NCBI GenBank assembly: GCA_963666995.1
Contig: OY762941.1
Span: forward strand, 5,022,001-5,086,000
DNA length: 64,000 nucleotides
From: Syntrophobacter sp963666995
GTDB taxonomy: Bacteria > Desulfobacterota > Syntrophobacteria > Syntrophobacterales > Syntrophobacteraceae
Direction of reading: 5' to 3'
This document shows, one piece after another, positions 16,637-26,525 of this stretch (position 1 is its first letter; the number at the start of each line of letters is the position of its first letter). The position numbers and the translations under genes are program-made. Under the pieces are notes generated by a model. The model was not told the origin of the DNA. It worked only from the letters and a program-made list of their open reading frames with translations, and ran no database searches.

Positions 16637-17959
16637 ATGAAAAGATACAAGTCAGCCCTGAAAAGACTCTTCTTTGCGATTTTGTGCGTTTTTGCCGTTT
16701 GCGCGATGATCTTGCCGGATGAAGCAGCTTCCGACTCTCCACGCATCAATATCGTTCAAGTGCAGGACACCATCAATCCGGGAGTGGAGGATTTCATCAG
16801 ATACGCCATCAACGGCGCACAGGATGAAGGGGCGGAGTGCCTCATTATTCTTCTCGATACCCCCGGAGGCCTCATGACTTCCATGAGAGGGATCGCACAA
16901 GCTATCCTCAACGCCGATGTGCCGATTATCGTCTATGTTTATCCCAGCGGGGCACAGGCAGCGTCTGCGGGTGTTTTTGTGACCGCTGCGGCAGACATTG
17001 CCGCCATGGCCCCCGGCACGAACATAGGAGCAGCTCATCCGGTCATGGGGGGGTCGGGAGGAGACGTGCCTTCGACCATGAATGAAAAGGTCCTGAACGA
17101 CATGCTCGCCTTTGCACGCAGCATCGCCGCTCAACGCGGGAGAAATGCGGAATGGCTCGAGGACAGTATCCGGCGCAGCGTCTCCATAACCGCTGAGGAG
17201 GCGTATAAGGAAAATGTCATTGACCTTGTGGCCGATGACATTCCAGCCCTGCTGAAGAAGCTCGATGGATGGACCCTGCAAAAGAAAGGGCAATCCATCG
17301 TCTTGAAAACGCAGGGAATCGAGCAACACACCGTTTCCCCCGGCTGGCAGCACAAGGTCCTTCGCACGATAAGCAATCCCAATGTCGCTTACATCCTGCT
17401 CATGATCGGACTGGCCGGTCTCTATTTCGAATTGTCGCAACCCGGTGCGATCTTTCCGGGCGTTGTGGGAGGCATATCCTTGATTCTTGCCCTGTACGCG
17501 CTTCAGACCCTTCCAGTTAACTATGCGGGGTTTCTTATTATTTTACTCGCGATCATCTTCTTTATTGTGGAAATCAAGGTATCCTCACACGGAATGTTGA
17601 GTGTCGCGGGCGTCCTCTGTCTCGTGCTGGGCTCCCTCATGTTGTTCAGGTTCCCCGACAACACGACTGCACTTGCCATGTCCGTGTTCATTCCCACTGT
17701 CCTGACCATATCGGCTTTTTTCGTTACCGTTGCGGGTCTTGCGTTTCGTGCACAGATTCGCAAACCTCAGACGGGCGCCGAGGCTATGGAAGGACTGATC
17801 GGGGAAGTGCAGCAGGATTTGCGTCCGGAGGGAAAGGTGTTTGTGAACGGTGAACTGTGGAATGCGCAGGCTGACGAAGAAATTCTTACAGGAGAAAGGG
17901 TCCAAGTTGTGTCGATGCATAATTTAAAGTTGAAAGTAAAAAAAATCAGTGGTAGATAG
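16637..17959 (+). CDS. NfeD-family membrane serine protease (ClpP-like)
   Basis: 440 residues from an ATG with GGAGG 7 bases upstream; the longer frame from 16475 has no support. Signal peptide about 1-31. A ClpP/crotonase-fold protease domain follows: DTPGGLMTSMRGIAQAIL, then SGAQAASAGVFVTAAADIAAMAPGT with the nucleophile Ser in SAG and a general-base Lys expected near NEKVLND. Four to five transmembrane helices (about 290-385) lead to a soluble NfeD OB-fold (GLIGEVQQDLRPEGKVFVNGELW). Such proteases cleave stomatin partners; the SPFH gene is 57 bp downstream. Confidence 0.93.
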   Translation: MKRYKSALKRLFFAILCVFAVCAMILPDEAASDSPRINIVQVQDTINPGVEDFIRYAINGAQDEGAECLIILLDTPGGLMTSMRGIAQAILNADVPIIVYVYPSGAQAASAGVFVTAAADIAAMAPGTNIGAAHPVMGGSGGDVPSTMNEKVLNDMLAFARSIAAQRGRNAEWLEDSIRRSVSITAEEAYKENVIDLVADDIPALLKKLDGWTLQKKGQSIVLKTQGIEQHTVSPGWQHKVLRTISNPNVAYILLMIGLAGLYFELSQPGAIFPGVVGGISLILALYALQTLPVNYAGFLIILLAIIFFIVEIKVSSHGMLSVAGVLCLVLGSLMLFRFPDNTTALAMSVFIPTVLTISAFFVTVAGLAFRAQIRKPQTGAEAMEGLIGEVQQDLRPEGKVFVNGELWNAQADEEILTGERVQVVSMHNLKLKVKKISGR

Positions 17960-18016
17960 TGAAAATTGTTTCTAGCACACTCCGGCAGCGGGGTGTTGGG
18001 GACCAAGGAGGGGAAA

Positions 18017-18793
18017 ATGCCTTACGGCATCATCATTGTTGTTGCACTGGCTGTGCTTTTTCTGGCAAACGCCATCCGGATTTTGAACGAATACGAGCGA
18101 GGCGTGATCTTCCGCCTGGGACGGGTCATCAACGCAAAAGGTCCGGGACTGATCCTCCTGATTCCCCTGATCGACAGGATGCAGAAGGTCAGCCTCCGCC
18201 TTGTCGCAGCGGATGTGCCGACCCAGGATGTCATCACGCGTGACAACGTGTCGGTCAAGGTGAACGCCGTCATCTACTTTAGGGTTCTCGATCCGGTCAA
18301 GGCCGTCATATCCGTTGAAAATTACCTGTATGCCACAAGTCAGTTGGCTCAGACCACCTTGAGGAGCGTTTGCGGTCAGGGCGAACTGGACGATCTTCTC
18401 TCCGAGAGAGACAAGATCAATGCGCACATTCAGGAAATACTGGATCGCCACACGGACCCGTGGGGAATAAAGGTCACGGTGGTTGAACTGAAACATATCG
18501 ATCTGCCCCAGGAAATGCAGCGTGCGATGGCCAAGCAGGCGGAGGCCGAACGCGAACGCCGTGCGAAAATCATCGGAGCCGAAGGGGAATTCCAGGCGGC
18601 CCGGAGACTGTCTGATGCCGCTGAAATCATCCAGGAACACCCCGTCGCCATCCAGTTGCGTTATCTCCAGACACTCAGGGAAATAGCATCTGAGAACAAC
18701 TCCACTACTATCTTCCCTATTCCGATCGACCTTTTCAGACCATTCATGCAGCTTTCTGAAATGGTCTCCAAAAAAATAGAGCAAAAGGAGTAA
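18017..18793 (+). CDS. SPFH/band 7 protein (slipin/stomatin-like)
   Basis: 258 residues from an ATG with AAGGAGGGG just upstream. One N-terminal helix (IIIVVALAVLFLANAI) followed by the band 7 domain (NEYERGVIFRLGRV, PGLILLIPLIDRMQKV, TRDNVSVKVNAVIYFRV) and a charged coiled coil (QAEAERERRAKIIGAEGEFQAA). It forms oligomers in membrane microdomains, and the NfeD protease next to it is its usual partner. Confidence 0.94.
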   Translation: MPYGIIIVVALAVLFLANAIRILNEYERGVIFRLGRVINAKGPGLILLIPLIDRMQKVSLRLVAADVPTQDVITRDNVSVKVNAVIYFRVLDPVKAVISVENYLYATSQLAQTTLRSVCGQGELDDLLSERDKINAHIQEILDRHTDPWGIKVTVVELKHIDLPQEMQRAMAKQAEAERERRAKIIGAEGEFQAARRLSDAAEIIQEHPVAIQLRYLQTLREIASENNSTTIFPIPIDLFRPFMQLSEMVSKKIEQKE

Positions 18794-18797
18794 AAAA

Positions 18798-19127
18798 GTG
18801 GGTAAGCAAAAGGCCAAGGAAATCAAAGAAAAAGCCCTGGACAAAATGACTGCCAAGGAACTTCGGGAATTGGCCCTGACTCTTGAGGGCATTGTCGGAG
18901 TCCACGCCATGAACAAGAATGAGCTGATCGCGGCCGTAAAGGAAGCCAAGGGTATCGTTGAGGAAAAGTCAAAGAAGACCGCTGTTGACGTACGCAGTAT
19001 CAAGTCGAAGATCCGGCAGTTGAAGGAAAAGCAGAGTCAGGCCAAAGAATCGGGAAACCACAAACTGGTCGATGCTTTCAGGCGAAGGATCAGCAATCTG
19101 AAGAAAAGGACCAGACGTGCCGCTTGA
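18798..19127 (+). CDS. Rho_N/SAP-like domain protein
   Basis: 109 residues from GTG with AAGGAG 7 bases upstream, 4 bp after the SPFH gene, so translationally linked. The N-terminal part (MTAKELRELALTLEGIVGVHAMNKNELIAAVKEAKG) matches the helix-extended-loop-helix Rho_N/SAP fold that binds nucleic acid. The rest is a Lys/Arg-rich helical segment (IKSKIRQLKEKQSQAKE...RRRISNLKKRTRRAA). Predicted cytoplasmic nucleic-acid-binding protein; why it sits in an NfeD/SPFH operon is unclear. Confidence 0.75.
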   Translation: MGKQKAKEIKEKALDKMTAKELRELALTLEGIVGVHAMNKNELIAAVKEAKGIVEEKSKKTAVDVRSIKSKIRQLKEKQSQAKESGNHKLVDAFRRRISNLKKRTRRAA

Positions 19128-19386
19128 CGGAAAGGGCCTCCAATATCGAACTGAACGAAGCTTTTGCATTGTTCAGTTGCAAAGCGACACATGTTGGTTC
19201 TAAAATGGGAGTAAGAGAGAAAATTCACATAGTGCCGTGACCCGACAAAATCGATACTCTCTTCGGGGGGTTTACATAACGCTGATGAATTTCACTGAGC
19301 GCATGGAGCCATGACATTCATAAGCGGCCGATTGGACTTGAAGTGTGTGAGAGCGGAAACGGTGGCACTTGATGAGGAGGGAATAC

Positions 19387-19587
19387 ATGCAAGTAGAGAA
19401 GAAGGTGGTTGCGGCTATTGCTTCAGCATTAGGCTATTATCTCCAGGCCGAAGACGAAGCCTTGCTCGCTCTTCAACAGCAAAGGGCTGCACAAGCACCT
19501 CGCCAGCTCTTCAACCCATACTCTATGGCGGGCAGAGCGGCAGCCATGGAAGTCAGGTGGACCTGGCAGATGCGGCTGGCCAGGTAG
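19387..19587 (+). CDS. Small protein associated with biotin-dependent carboxylase
   Basis: 66 residues with GAGGAGGG 5 bases before the ATG. An N-terminal amphipathic helix (KKVVAAIASALGYYLQAEDEALLAL) is followed by an Ala/Gln linker and a P(Y/W)xxAGRxxxM segment (FNPYSMAGRAAAMEVRW). To my recollection this pattern recurs in small proteins encoded beside sodium-pump or methylmalonyl-CoA decarboxylase/carboxylase subunits. It is 233 bp upstream of the carboxyltransferase. Proposed role: assembly factor or linker subunit of that complex. Confidence 0.65.
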   Translation: MQVEKKVVAAIASALGYYLQAEDEALLALQQQRAAQAPRQLFNPYSMAGRAAAMEVRWTWQMRLAR

Positions 19588-19820
19588 AACCGTGTGCGCT
19601 TGCCTGTGGTAAGGAGAGGCGACGGCGAGGGCCGCGGGTGGGCGGCAGGATTTTCGGTCTGTGGAAAAAGACTCATCTGGTGGAAGGATATCCTGAAGGG
19701 ATTGAAAAAATAGACTTTTCAACACATTTTTGGGTGCGCATTCTGATGTTGAGGTCTGTTGCTGAGGTGAGCTGAGGCGGAGTGAGTACAATCTCTCGAA
19801 TGGAAAAAGGAGAAGCAAGG

Positions 19821-21812
19821 ATGGAGAACAAACATCTACACGGCACGTCATTGATTGCGAAGCTTATTGACGAACCACAAGTGGCAGTGGACAACCCGAT
19901 TAAGATAGAAGACCTTACCTTCCGTGATGGACATCAGTCTCTTTTTGCCACACGCGGCAGGACGGAAGACTTTTTGGACATCGCCGAGGACATGGACAAG
20001 GTCGGTTTCTGGGCTATGGAAGTATGGGGTGGAGCGACCTTCGACTGCACGCACCGCTTTCTGAATGAAGATCCGTGGGAGAGAATTCGCACGCTGAAGA
20101 AATACATCAAGAAAACCCCCTTCTCGATGCTGCTCCGCGGCCAGAACCTGGTTGGTTACAGAAACTATGCAGACGATATGGCTTCGGCATTCGTCGACCG
20201 CGCCTGTATCAATGGTATCGACGTTTTTCGTACCTTTGACGCAGTGAACGACTTCCGTAACTTCGAGACGGTTGTTCCCATCATCAAGAAGCATAACAAA
20301 CACTTCCAGGGAACCATCTGCTACTCGCTGACCGAGCCCCGCATGGGCGGCCCGGTGTACAACCTCGATTACTATGTCAAGAAGGCCAAACAGCTTGAGG
20401 ACATGGGCGCCGATTCGGTCTGCATCAAAGACATGGCCGGTCTGATCGCCCCTTACGACGCTTATTATCTGATCAAAGCACTCAAAGAAAGTGTAAAGGT
20501 CCCCATCAATCTACACAGCCATTTCACCTCAGGCATGGCCGACCTTTCACTCATGAAGGCAATTGAAGCCGGAGTTGACATTGTCGACACCTGCCTGTCG
20601 CCATGGGCTTTCCGCAGCTCGCATCCGGCCATCGAACCCTTGGTCGTGGCGCTGCGCGGCACCAACCGCGCCACGGGTTTCGACCTCAAGCTCCTGGCCA
20701 AATGCAGCGCACACATGGAGAAGGTATCGCCCAAGTACCGCCATCTCCTCGATGATCGTATGAACACCATCGACATCAACGTGCTTCTGCATCAGACCCC
20801 GGGCGGCATGCTTTCCAACCTGATCAACCAGCTCCGAGAAATGGGGGCCTCCGACAAGTTGGACGATGTGTTCAAGGCGCTGCCGGTAGTCCGCAAGGAA
20901 ATGGGCCAGGTTCCTCTGGTCACACCGACCAGCCAGATCGTCGGCATCCAGGCGGTCAACAATGTTCTCTTCGACACGCCGGAAGAACGTTACAAGATGA
21001 TTTCCGGACAGACCAAAGATCTGTTCTATGGTCTGTACGGCGCCACCCCGGTTCCCCTCGATCCGACAATCCAGAAGAAAGCGCTCAAGGGTTATCCCCG
21101 GGGAGAGACTCCTTTCGGAGGCCGTCCCGCCGATATCCTCGAACCGGAGATGGAAAAGAACTTTAAAGATGTCGAAGGCCTTGCCAAGGATATCGACGAC
21201 GTCCTGATTTACGGCATGTATCCCTTGACGGGCAAGCGGTTCCTGAAGTGGAAATACGGTTTGGAGCCGGTACCCCCCGAGGTCAAGGCCAAGACGCTCG
21301 AGGATTGTGCAAGAGAGGCGGACCTGGTCAAGAAAGCCAAGGCTGGTCTCCTTGTTGAAAAGCCGGCCAAGGCAGCCCCCGAAAAAGGTCCCGGCCTGCG
21401 CACTTTCAGCGTGTTCGTGGACGGCGACTACTTCGAGGTCGGTGTCGAGCAGGTGGGCGGCGCCCCTGCCATCACGACGATTACACCGATTCCTCAGGCA
21501 GCTCCCACAGCGGCTCCCAGGCCCGCTGCAGCCCCCGCCGCTCCCAAGGCAGCCGCTCCCGCCGCTGCGGCCGCAGCCCCCGCTGCTCCGGTCGCCGGAG
21601 GCACCAAGCTGGAATCCCCCATGCCAGGCATGGTCATTCGCTACGAAGTGAAAGAAGGCGACTCGGTGAAGGAAGGCGACGTGGTGATGATTCTCGAGGC
21701 CATGAAGATGGAAAACTCCATTACCGCCAACGCATCGGGCGTAGTCAAACAGATTTGCTGCAAAGACGGCCAGAGTGTGCAAAAGGGTGATGTGCTCGCC
21801 GTGATCGGATAA
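19821..21812 (+). CDS. oadA: Oxaloacetate decarboxylase alpha / pyruvate carboxylase subunit B (5S-type carboxyltransferase plus biotin domain)
   Basis: 663 residues from the ATG with AAGGAG 8 bases upstream; a GTG at 19782 and an ATG at 19800 are alternatives. The TIM-barrel carboxyltransferase has DLTFRDGHQSLFATR, the carbamylated Lys in CIKDMAGLIAPY and metal His in LHSHFTSGMA. A conserved PYC_OADA region follows (to about 510), then an Ala/Pro-rich swinging linker (about 560-600) and a biotinyl domain with EAMKMEN near the C-terminus. It moves CO2 between oxaloacetate/pyruvate and biotin. Directly upstream of malate dehydrogenase and near methylmalonyl-CoA genes, so a methylmalonyl-CoA:pyruvate transcarboxylase role is likely. 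Confidence 0.9.
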   Translation: MENKHLHGTSLIAKLIDEPQVAVDNPIKIEDLTFRDGHQSLFATRGRTEDFLDIAEDMDKVGFWAMEVWGGATFDCTHRFLNEDPWERIRTLKKYIKKTPFSMLLRGQNLVGYRNYADDMASAFVDRACINGIDVFRTFDAVNDFRNFETVVPIIKKHNKHFQGTICYSLTEPRMGGPVYNLDYYVKKAKQLEDMGADSVCIKDMAGLIAPYDAYYLIKALKESVKVPINLHSHFTSGMADLSLMKAIEAGVDIVDTCLSPWAFRSSHPAIEPLVVALRGTNRATGFDLKLLAKCSAHMEKVSPKYRHLLDDRMNTIDINVLLHQTPGGMLSNLINQLREMGASDKLDDVFKALPVVRKEMGQVPLVTPTSQIVGIQAVNNVLFDTPEERYKMISGQTKDLFYGLYGATPVPLDPTIQKKALKGYPRGETPFGGRPADILEPEMEKNFKDVEGLAKDIDDVLIYGMYPLTGKRFLKWKYGLEPVPPEVKAKTLEDCAREADLVKKAKAGLLVEKPAKAAPEKGPGLRTFSVFVDGDYFEVGVEQVGGAPAITTITPIPQAAPTAAPRPAAAPAAPKAAAPAAAAAAPAAPVAGGTKLESPMPGMVIRYEVKEGDSVKEGDVVMILEAMKMENSITANASGVVKQICCKDGQSVQKGDVLAVIG

Positions 21813-21846
21813 CCCAAGCTAGAGTGGATATAAAAGGAGGAGAATA

Positions 21847-22785
<939 letters not shown>

Positions 22786-22814
22786 TCGTTTCCATTTTCA
22801 AAGTGCACTGACAC

Positions 22815-22846
22815 AAAAGGCGGCATCTGCCGCCTTTTGGTTTTTG
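22815..22846 (+). terminator. Rho-independent terminator after mdh
   Basis: AAAAGGCGGC-ATCT-GCCGCCTTTT, a perfect 10-bp stem with tetraloop, followed by GGTTTTTG. Confidence 0.93.
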
Positions 22847-22918
22847 TTCCCGGGTTTTCCCGCCGTCGTTTTCTATTCCGGTATTCCGGTCGAAAAGTCG
22901 AGTTACTTGCGCATCGGA

Positions 22919-23101
22919 TCAATCCTTTCCAAGGCTGTATCTCAGACGGAAATCTTTGATGCTCCGTTCGTCATAGCGAAGAATTGCATCCTGGAAAGCG
23001 TGAAGCCTGTCACAATTCCGACTGCATTCATCCTTGTTGAGGTGCACGTTTTCGCAAGTGCGGCAAGGACTCTCGACGGTTTTTGCAAAGGAGAAAGCCA
23101 T
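22919..23101 (-). CDS. Small CxxC zinc-ribbon-like protein
   Basis: 60 residues from an ATG with GGAGG 9 bases upstream; the frame extends 28 codons further but without support. The core CRTCENVHLNKDECSRNC, then RLHAFQ, has four Cys spaced like a small metal-binding knuckle. I have seen this C-x-x-C...H-L-x-K-x-x-C...L-x-A-F-Q pattern as a recurring small deltaproteobacterial family without assigned function. It is alone on the minus strand between the mdh and mutase operons. Confidence 0.72.
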   Translation of the reverse strand: MAFSFAKTVESPCRTCENVHLNKDECSRNCDRLHAFQDAILRYDERSIKDFRLRYSLGKD

Positions 23102-24003
23102 TTTCTCGATCCTCCGGGTGATGGATATGTGGACTCTCACACTGACTAGCCTACGGGTCTGCTCCGATATAGAACAATTTTTCACAAGCTGTCAAGCTGA
23201 ATTGTTTGGATTCGCATTACTCTTGTGAAATTGTTATCGGCCGACTTTTCCCGGATCTCGATAATCGATTCCACACGGGGGTTCGGATTCCTCCCTTTTC
23301 ATGCCGCTTTGTGACCGGAACCTCAAGCCCGTTTTCTTTCTGAAAAGAAGAATGTCTTTCGCGATAATACCCCCCCAGAGGGACATTGCACCTCGACCGC
23401 CCTCCTTCGCCCGGGTCCCGGTCCGGTCCTCTCGTTCGATCGCGGAGTCGGATTCCATACGCAGAGGATTATGTGAACTGCCGGGGTGTTTTTCCGCGAG
23501 GCTTTTCCGCTTTTTCCCGCGGCCTCCCCCCTCGCGTGGAACAACATTGCGACCTCCTGCGGATCAGGCCCTTCCTTGATTCCATTCAAATGTTCAATTT
23601 AGCTGGGAGGTCACAGGATACCCTGAGGTGGGATTGTTCTTTTTATCATTGTCGATTTTTTTAACCCGGCAGAGGGGTAGTTTGTACCTAATTTAGCAAA
23701 TTTCACATTCGACACATCGATTGGTGTTGATTCTTACAGCCCTTGCTGCTATAGACTTTATGGGAATCTTTACGTATTGTCATCAGGTTTTCGTCGTGTT
23801 TTACGGATTAAGGCCGGATGCGCTTTTGCATCTGATCAACCCCACCACCAACCGTTCTTTTTCCCCAGGCCCATTTCTCTGCTGCTTGACCGGGGAATGG
23901 TCCATTAGCGCTCGAACTTTGAGGTTCGTGCTTTTTTTAACAGAGTCCGTAGGTGTCAGTGAACGGGCAGCATCATGTGGAAATCGTGTTGAGGAGGGTA
24001 AGC
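23102..24003. other. Long upstream region of the methylmalonyl-CoA mutase operon
   Basis: About 900 bp with no credible gene; short ORFs on either strand lack ribosome binding sites. It contains the mutase promoter at 23727-23755 and a leader of roughly 240 nt. I looked for a cobalamin riboswitch core in this leader and did not see one. Confidence 0.5.
23727..23755 (+). promoter_or_regulatory. Putative promoter of the mutase operon
   Basis: TTGATT, 17-base spacer, TATAGA. An imperfect inverted repeat (CGACAC at 23710-23715 against GTGTTG at 23724-23729) overlaps the -35 box and could be an operator. Confidence 0.45.
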
Positions 24004-25683
24004 ATGTTTGACGAAAAAGCACTAGAGAAAATCAAAGCAGGCAAGGAAAAATGGGAACAGGGAATCGTCAGTAAAACACTCGCAAAATCACCAGAACGAA
24101 AGAAAGTATTTACCACCATTTCCGGCGCTCCTGTCGAACGGCTCTATACTCCGGCCGACGTCACGTCGGTCGATTACGACAAGGATGTCGGCTATCCGGG
24201 ATTGTTTCCATTCACCCGCGGTGTACAGCCTACGATGTATCGCGGGCGCTATTGGACAATGCGCCAATACGCCGGATTCGGCAGCGCGAAGGACACCAAT
24301 GCCAGGTACCGCTACCTGCTGCAGCAGGGCCAGACGGGCCTCAGTGTCGCCTTCCACCTTCCCACACAGGCGGGATATGACAGCGATCATCCCCTCTCCA
24401 TGGGCGAAGTCGGAAAGGTCGGCGTTGCCATTGACTCTATCGAGGACTTGAAGGTTCTCTTCAACGGGATCCCTCTCGACAAAGTAACCACCTCGATGAC
24501 CATCAACGCCGCTGCCACTGTTCTGCTCGGGATGTATCTCGCCATCGCCGAAGAGCAGGGAGTTGCTTACGACAAAGTCGGTGGAACGGTACAGAATGAC
24601 GTTCTTAAGGAAATCATCTGCCGCGGTCAGTACATTTACCCGCCCAAGCCCACGATGAGGCTCACCGTCGACTTGATCGAGTTCTGTCAGAAGTTTGTTC
24701 CGCGCTGGAATACGATCAGCATCAGCGGCTATCACATCAGGGAATCCGGTTCGACAGCCGCCCAGGAAGTCGCCTTCACGCTCGCCGACGGCATCGCTTA
24801 CGCTCAGGCATGCGTTGAACGAGGGATCGACGTCGATTCGTTCGGACCTCGGCTGAGCTTTTTCTTCAACGCTTTCACCAACGTGCTTGAAGAAGTGGCC
24901 AAGTTCCGCGCGGCTCGAAGATGCTGGGCAAAGATCATGAGAGACCGCTTCAAAGCCAAAGACCCCCGCACCATGATGCTGCGCTACCATGTGCAGACCG
25001 GCGGCGTAACCCTTACGGCACAGCAGCCTCTGAACAACATCGTGCGCGTCGGCCTGCAAACCTACGCGACGGCGTTGGGTGGAGGTCAGTCACTCCACAC
25101 GAACTCGTATGACGAGGCCCTCTGTCTGCCGACTCAGCAGGCCGTCACGGTGGCCCTCCGAACTCAGCAGATCATCGCTGAGGAAAGCGGCGCGACCGAC
25201 ACCGTCGACCCGCTGGCAGGCTGCTACTATGTAGAGGCCATGACGGACAAGATCGAGGCCGAGGTCGACGAGTACATCAAGAAGATCGACTCCATTGGCG
25301 GGACCTTGACCGCGATTGAACAGGGTTACATCCAGAAGGAGATCCAGAACAGCTCCTACCGCTTCCAGAAAGAAATCGAATCCGGCGAGCGGGCTTATGT
25401 TGGAATCAACAAATACACCATGGAAGAGCCGCCCCCGGAAGGTCTTCTGAAGGTGGATATGTCCGTGGGAGAGGTTGAAGCCGCCAAGTTGAAGAAACTG
25501 CGCGCAACAAGAGACCAGGCCCAGTGGAAAGCCGCTTTGGACAAACTGCGAAAAGTCTCCCAGACCTCCGAAAACGTCATGCCGACCGTTATCGAGGCGG
25601 TCAAGGCCAGGGCTACCGTCGGTGAAATCTGCGATGTGTGGCGAGAGATTTACGGCGAATATCGACCCAAAGAGTTTGTTTAG
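24004..25683 (+). CDS. mcmA1: Methylmalonyl-CoA mutase, catalytic (alpha) subunit
   Basis: 559 residues from an ATG with GAGGAGGG 5 bases upstream. This is the TIM-barrel half without the B12 domain, the two-gene arrangement seen in many anaerobes and archaea. Typical blocks are YPGLFPFTRGVQPTMYRGRYWTMRQYAGFGSAKDTNARYRYLL, GYDSDHPLSMGEVGKVGV, NYHIRESGSTAAQE-like SISGYHIRESG, and LGGGQSLHTNSYDEAL. It interconverts (R)-methylmalonyl-CoA and succinyl-CoA using adenosylcobalamin held by the partner subunit 54 bp downstream. Confidence 0.96.
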   Translation: MFDEKALEKIKAGKEKWEQGIVSKTLAKSPERKKVFTTISGAPVERLYTPADVTSVDYDKDVGYPGLFPFTRGVQPTMYRGRYWTMRQYAGFGSAKDTNARYRYLLQQGQTGLSVAFHLPTQAGYDSDHPLSMGEVGKVGVAIDSIEDLKVLFNGIPLDKVTTSMTINAAATVLLGMYLAIAEEQGVAYDKVGGTVQNDVLKEIICRGQYIYPPKPTMRLTVDLIEFCQKFVPRWNTISISGYHIRESGSTAAQEVAFTLADGIAYAQACVERGIDVDSFGPRLSFFFNAFTNVLEEVAKFRAARRCWAKIMRDRFKAKDPRTMMLRYHVQTGGVTLTAQQPLNNIVRVGLQTYATALGGGQSLHTNSYDEALCLPTQQAVTVALRTQQIIAEESGATDTVDPLAGCYYVEAMTDKIEAEVDEYIKKIDSIGGTLTAIEQGYIQKEIQNSSYRFQKEIESGERAYVGINKYTMEEPPPEGLLKVDMSVGEVEAAKLKKLRATRDQAQWKAALDKLRKVSQTSENVMPTVIEAVKARATVGEICDVWREIYGEYRPKEFV

Positions 25684-25737
25684 CCGATTTGGACCACATA
25701 CGGGATCACTAAAACTGCATTAGCGGAGGATATTTTC

Positions 25738-26139
25738 ATGGCTAAAAAGATTAAAATTATCGTCGCTAAACCCGGTCTCGACGGACACGACCGTGGTGCA
25801 AAGCTCTTGGCGAGAATATTTGCTGAAGCGGGCATGGAAGTAGTTTACACTGGCTTGCGCCAGACCCCTGAGATGATTGTCAACGCCGCACTGCAGGAAG
25901 ATGCCGACGTTGTCGGTCTGAGCAGCCTTTCAGGCGTTCACAACTACTTCTTCCCCAGGGTAGCTCAGCTGCTGAAGGAAAAGGGACTGAACGACGTGCT
26001 GATCGTCGGCGGCGGAATCATTCCCATGGAGGACTACGAACCTTTGAAGAAAGCCGGGATGCACGGCGTCTTCGGGCCGGGCACGCCTACCCCTGAGATT
26101 GTCAAATTTATCCAGGACAATGTCCGGGCAAGCAAGTAG
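25738..26139 (+). CDS. mcmA2: Methylmalonyl-CoA mutase, cobalamin-binding (small) subunit
   Basis: 133 residues with GGAGG upstream. GLDGHDRGAKLLARI is the DxHxxG motif whose His replaces the dimethylbenzimidazole ligand of cobalamin; GLSSLSG and VGGGIIP are the other B12-contacting loops. It completes the mutase with the upstream catalytic subunit. A weak hairpin follows. Confidence 0.96.
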   Translation: MAKKIKIIVAKPGLDGHDRGAKLLARIFAEAGMEVVYTGLRQTPEMIVNAALQEDADVVGLSSLSGVHNYFFPRVAQLLKEKGLNDVLIVGGGIIPMEDYEPLKKAGMHGVFGPGTPTPEIVKFIQDNVRASK

Positions 26140-26156
26140 TTCATGGTATAAACAAG

Positions 26157-26187
26157 AGCCCCGTGATTTTTCCAGGATCACGTGGCT
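26157..26187. terminator. Hairpin after the mutase small subunit
   Basis: AGCC-C-CGTGAT pairs with ATCACG-T-GGCT (one mismatch) around a 9-base loop. It lacks a good T tract, so partial read-through into meaB is possible. Confidence 0.4.
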
Positions 26188-26525
26188 TATGATTGACCTT
26201 TCGCCATCCGATCGCTTCGGACTCCGTGCCGGGGTGATCGGATGGAGTCTTAAACACAGGATCGCCTTCCCCAAAGTCTCCCATGAGAGACACTTACTTC
26301 GTTTTCTTCGGAAGAGGGTAGTGAGGTGATGGGATCTATCAGCTCATGACGTTTTCACACCGCTCATTCCACTCACCTCGATGGAAGAATGCCCGATTGA
26401 TGGACAGCTCGATAAATGAAGCTTGAACCTCTGCATCTCGGACGTCCACCACTACCAAGGGTACCGGAGAACTGAAGCGCCGGCAGTGCAGGTCTAGGGC
26501 TAGCAGTGAAAGGAAGAACATCGCG
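26188..26525. other. Intergenic region between mutase and meaB, no gene seen
   Basis: About 340 bp. Nothing recognisable apart from the hairpin before it. A separate promoter for meaB is possible but I cannot place one confidently. Confidence 0.4.

Noticed and set aside
17972..19003. 343-codon ORF on the minus strand
   Set aside because: Antisense of the SPFH and Rho_N-like genes, both with good starts.
20547..21782. 411-codon ORF on the minus strand
   Set aside because: Antisense of the carboxyltransferase/biotin gene; Gly/Ser/Cys-rich translation of the Ala/Pro linker is an artefact.
23721..24011. 96-codon hydrophobic ORF upstream of the mutase
   Set aside because: Starts within the predicted promoter, overlaps the mutase start and has no ribosome binding site.
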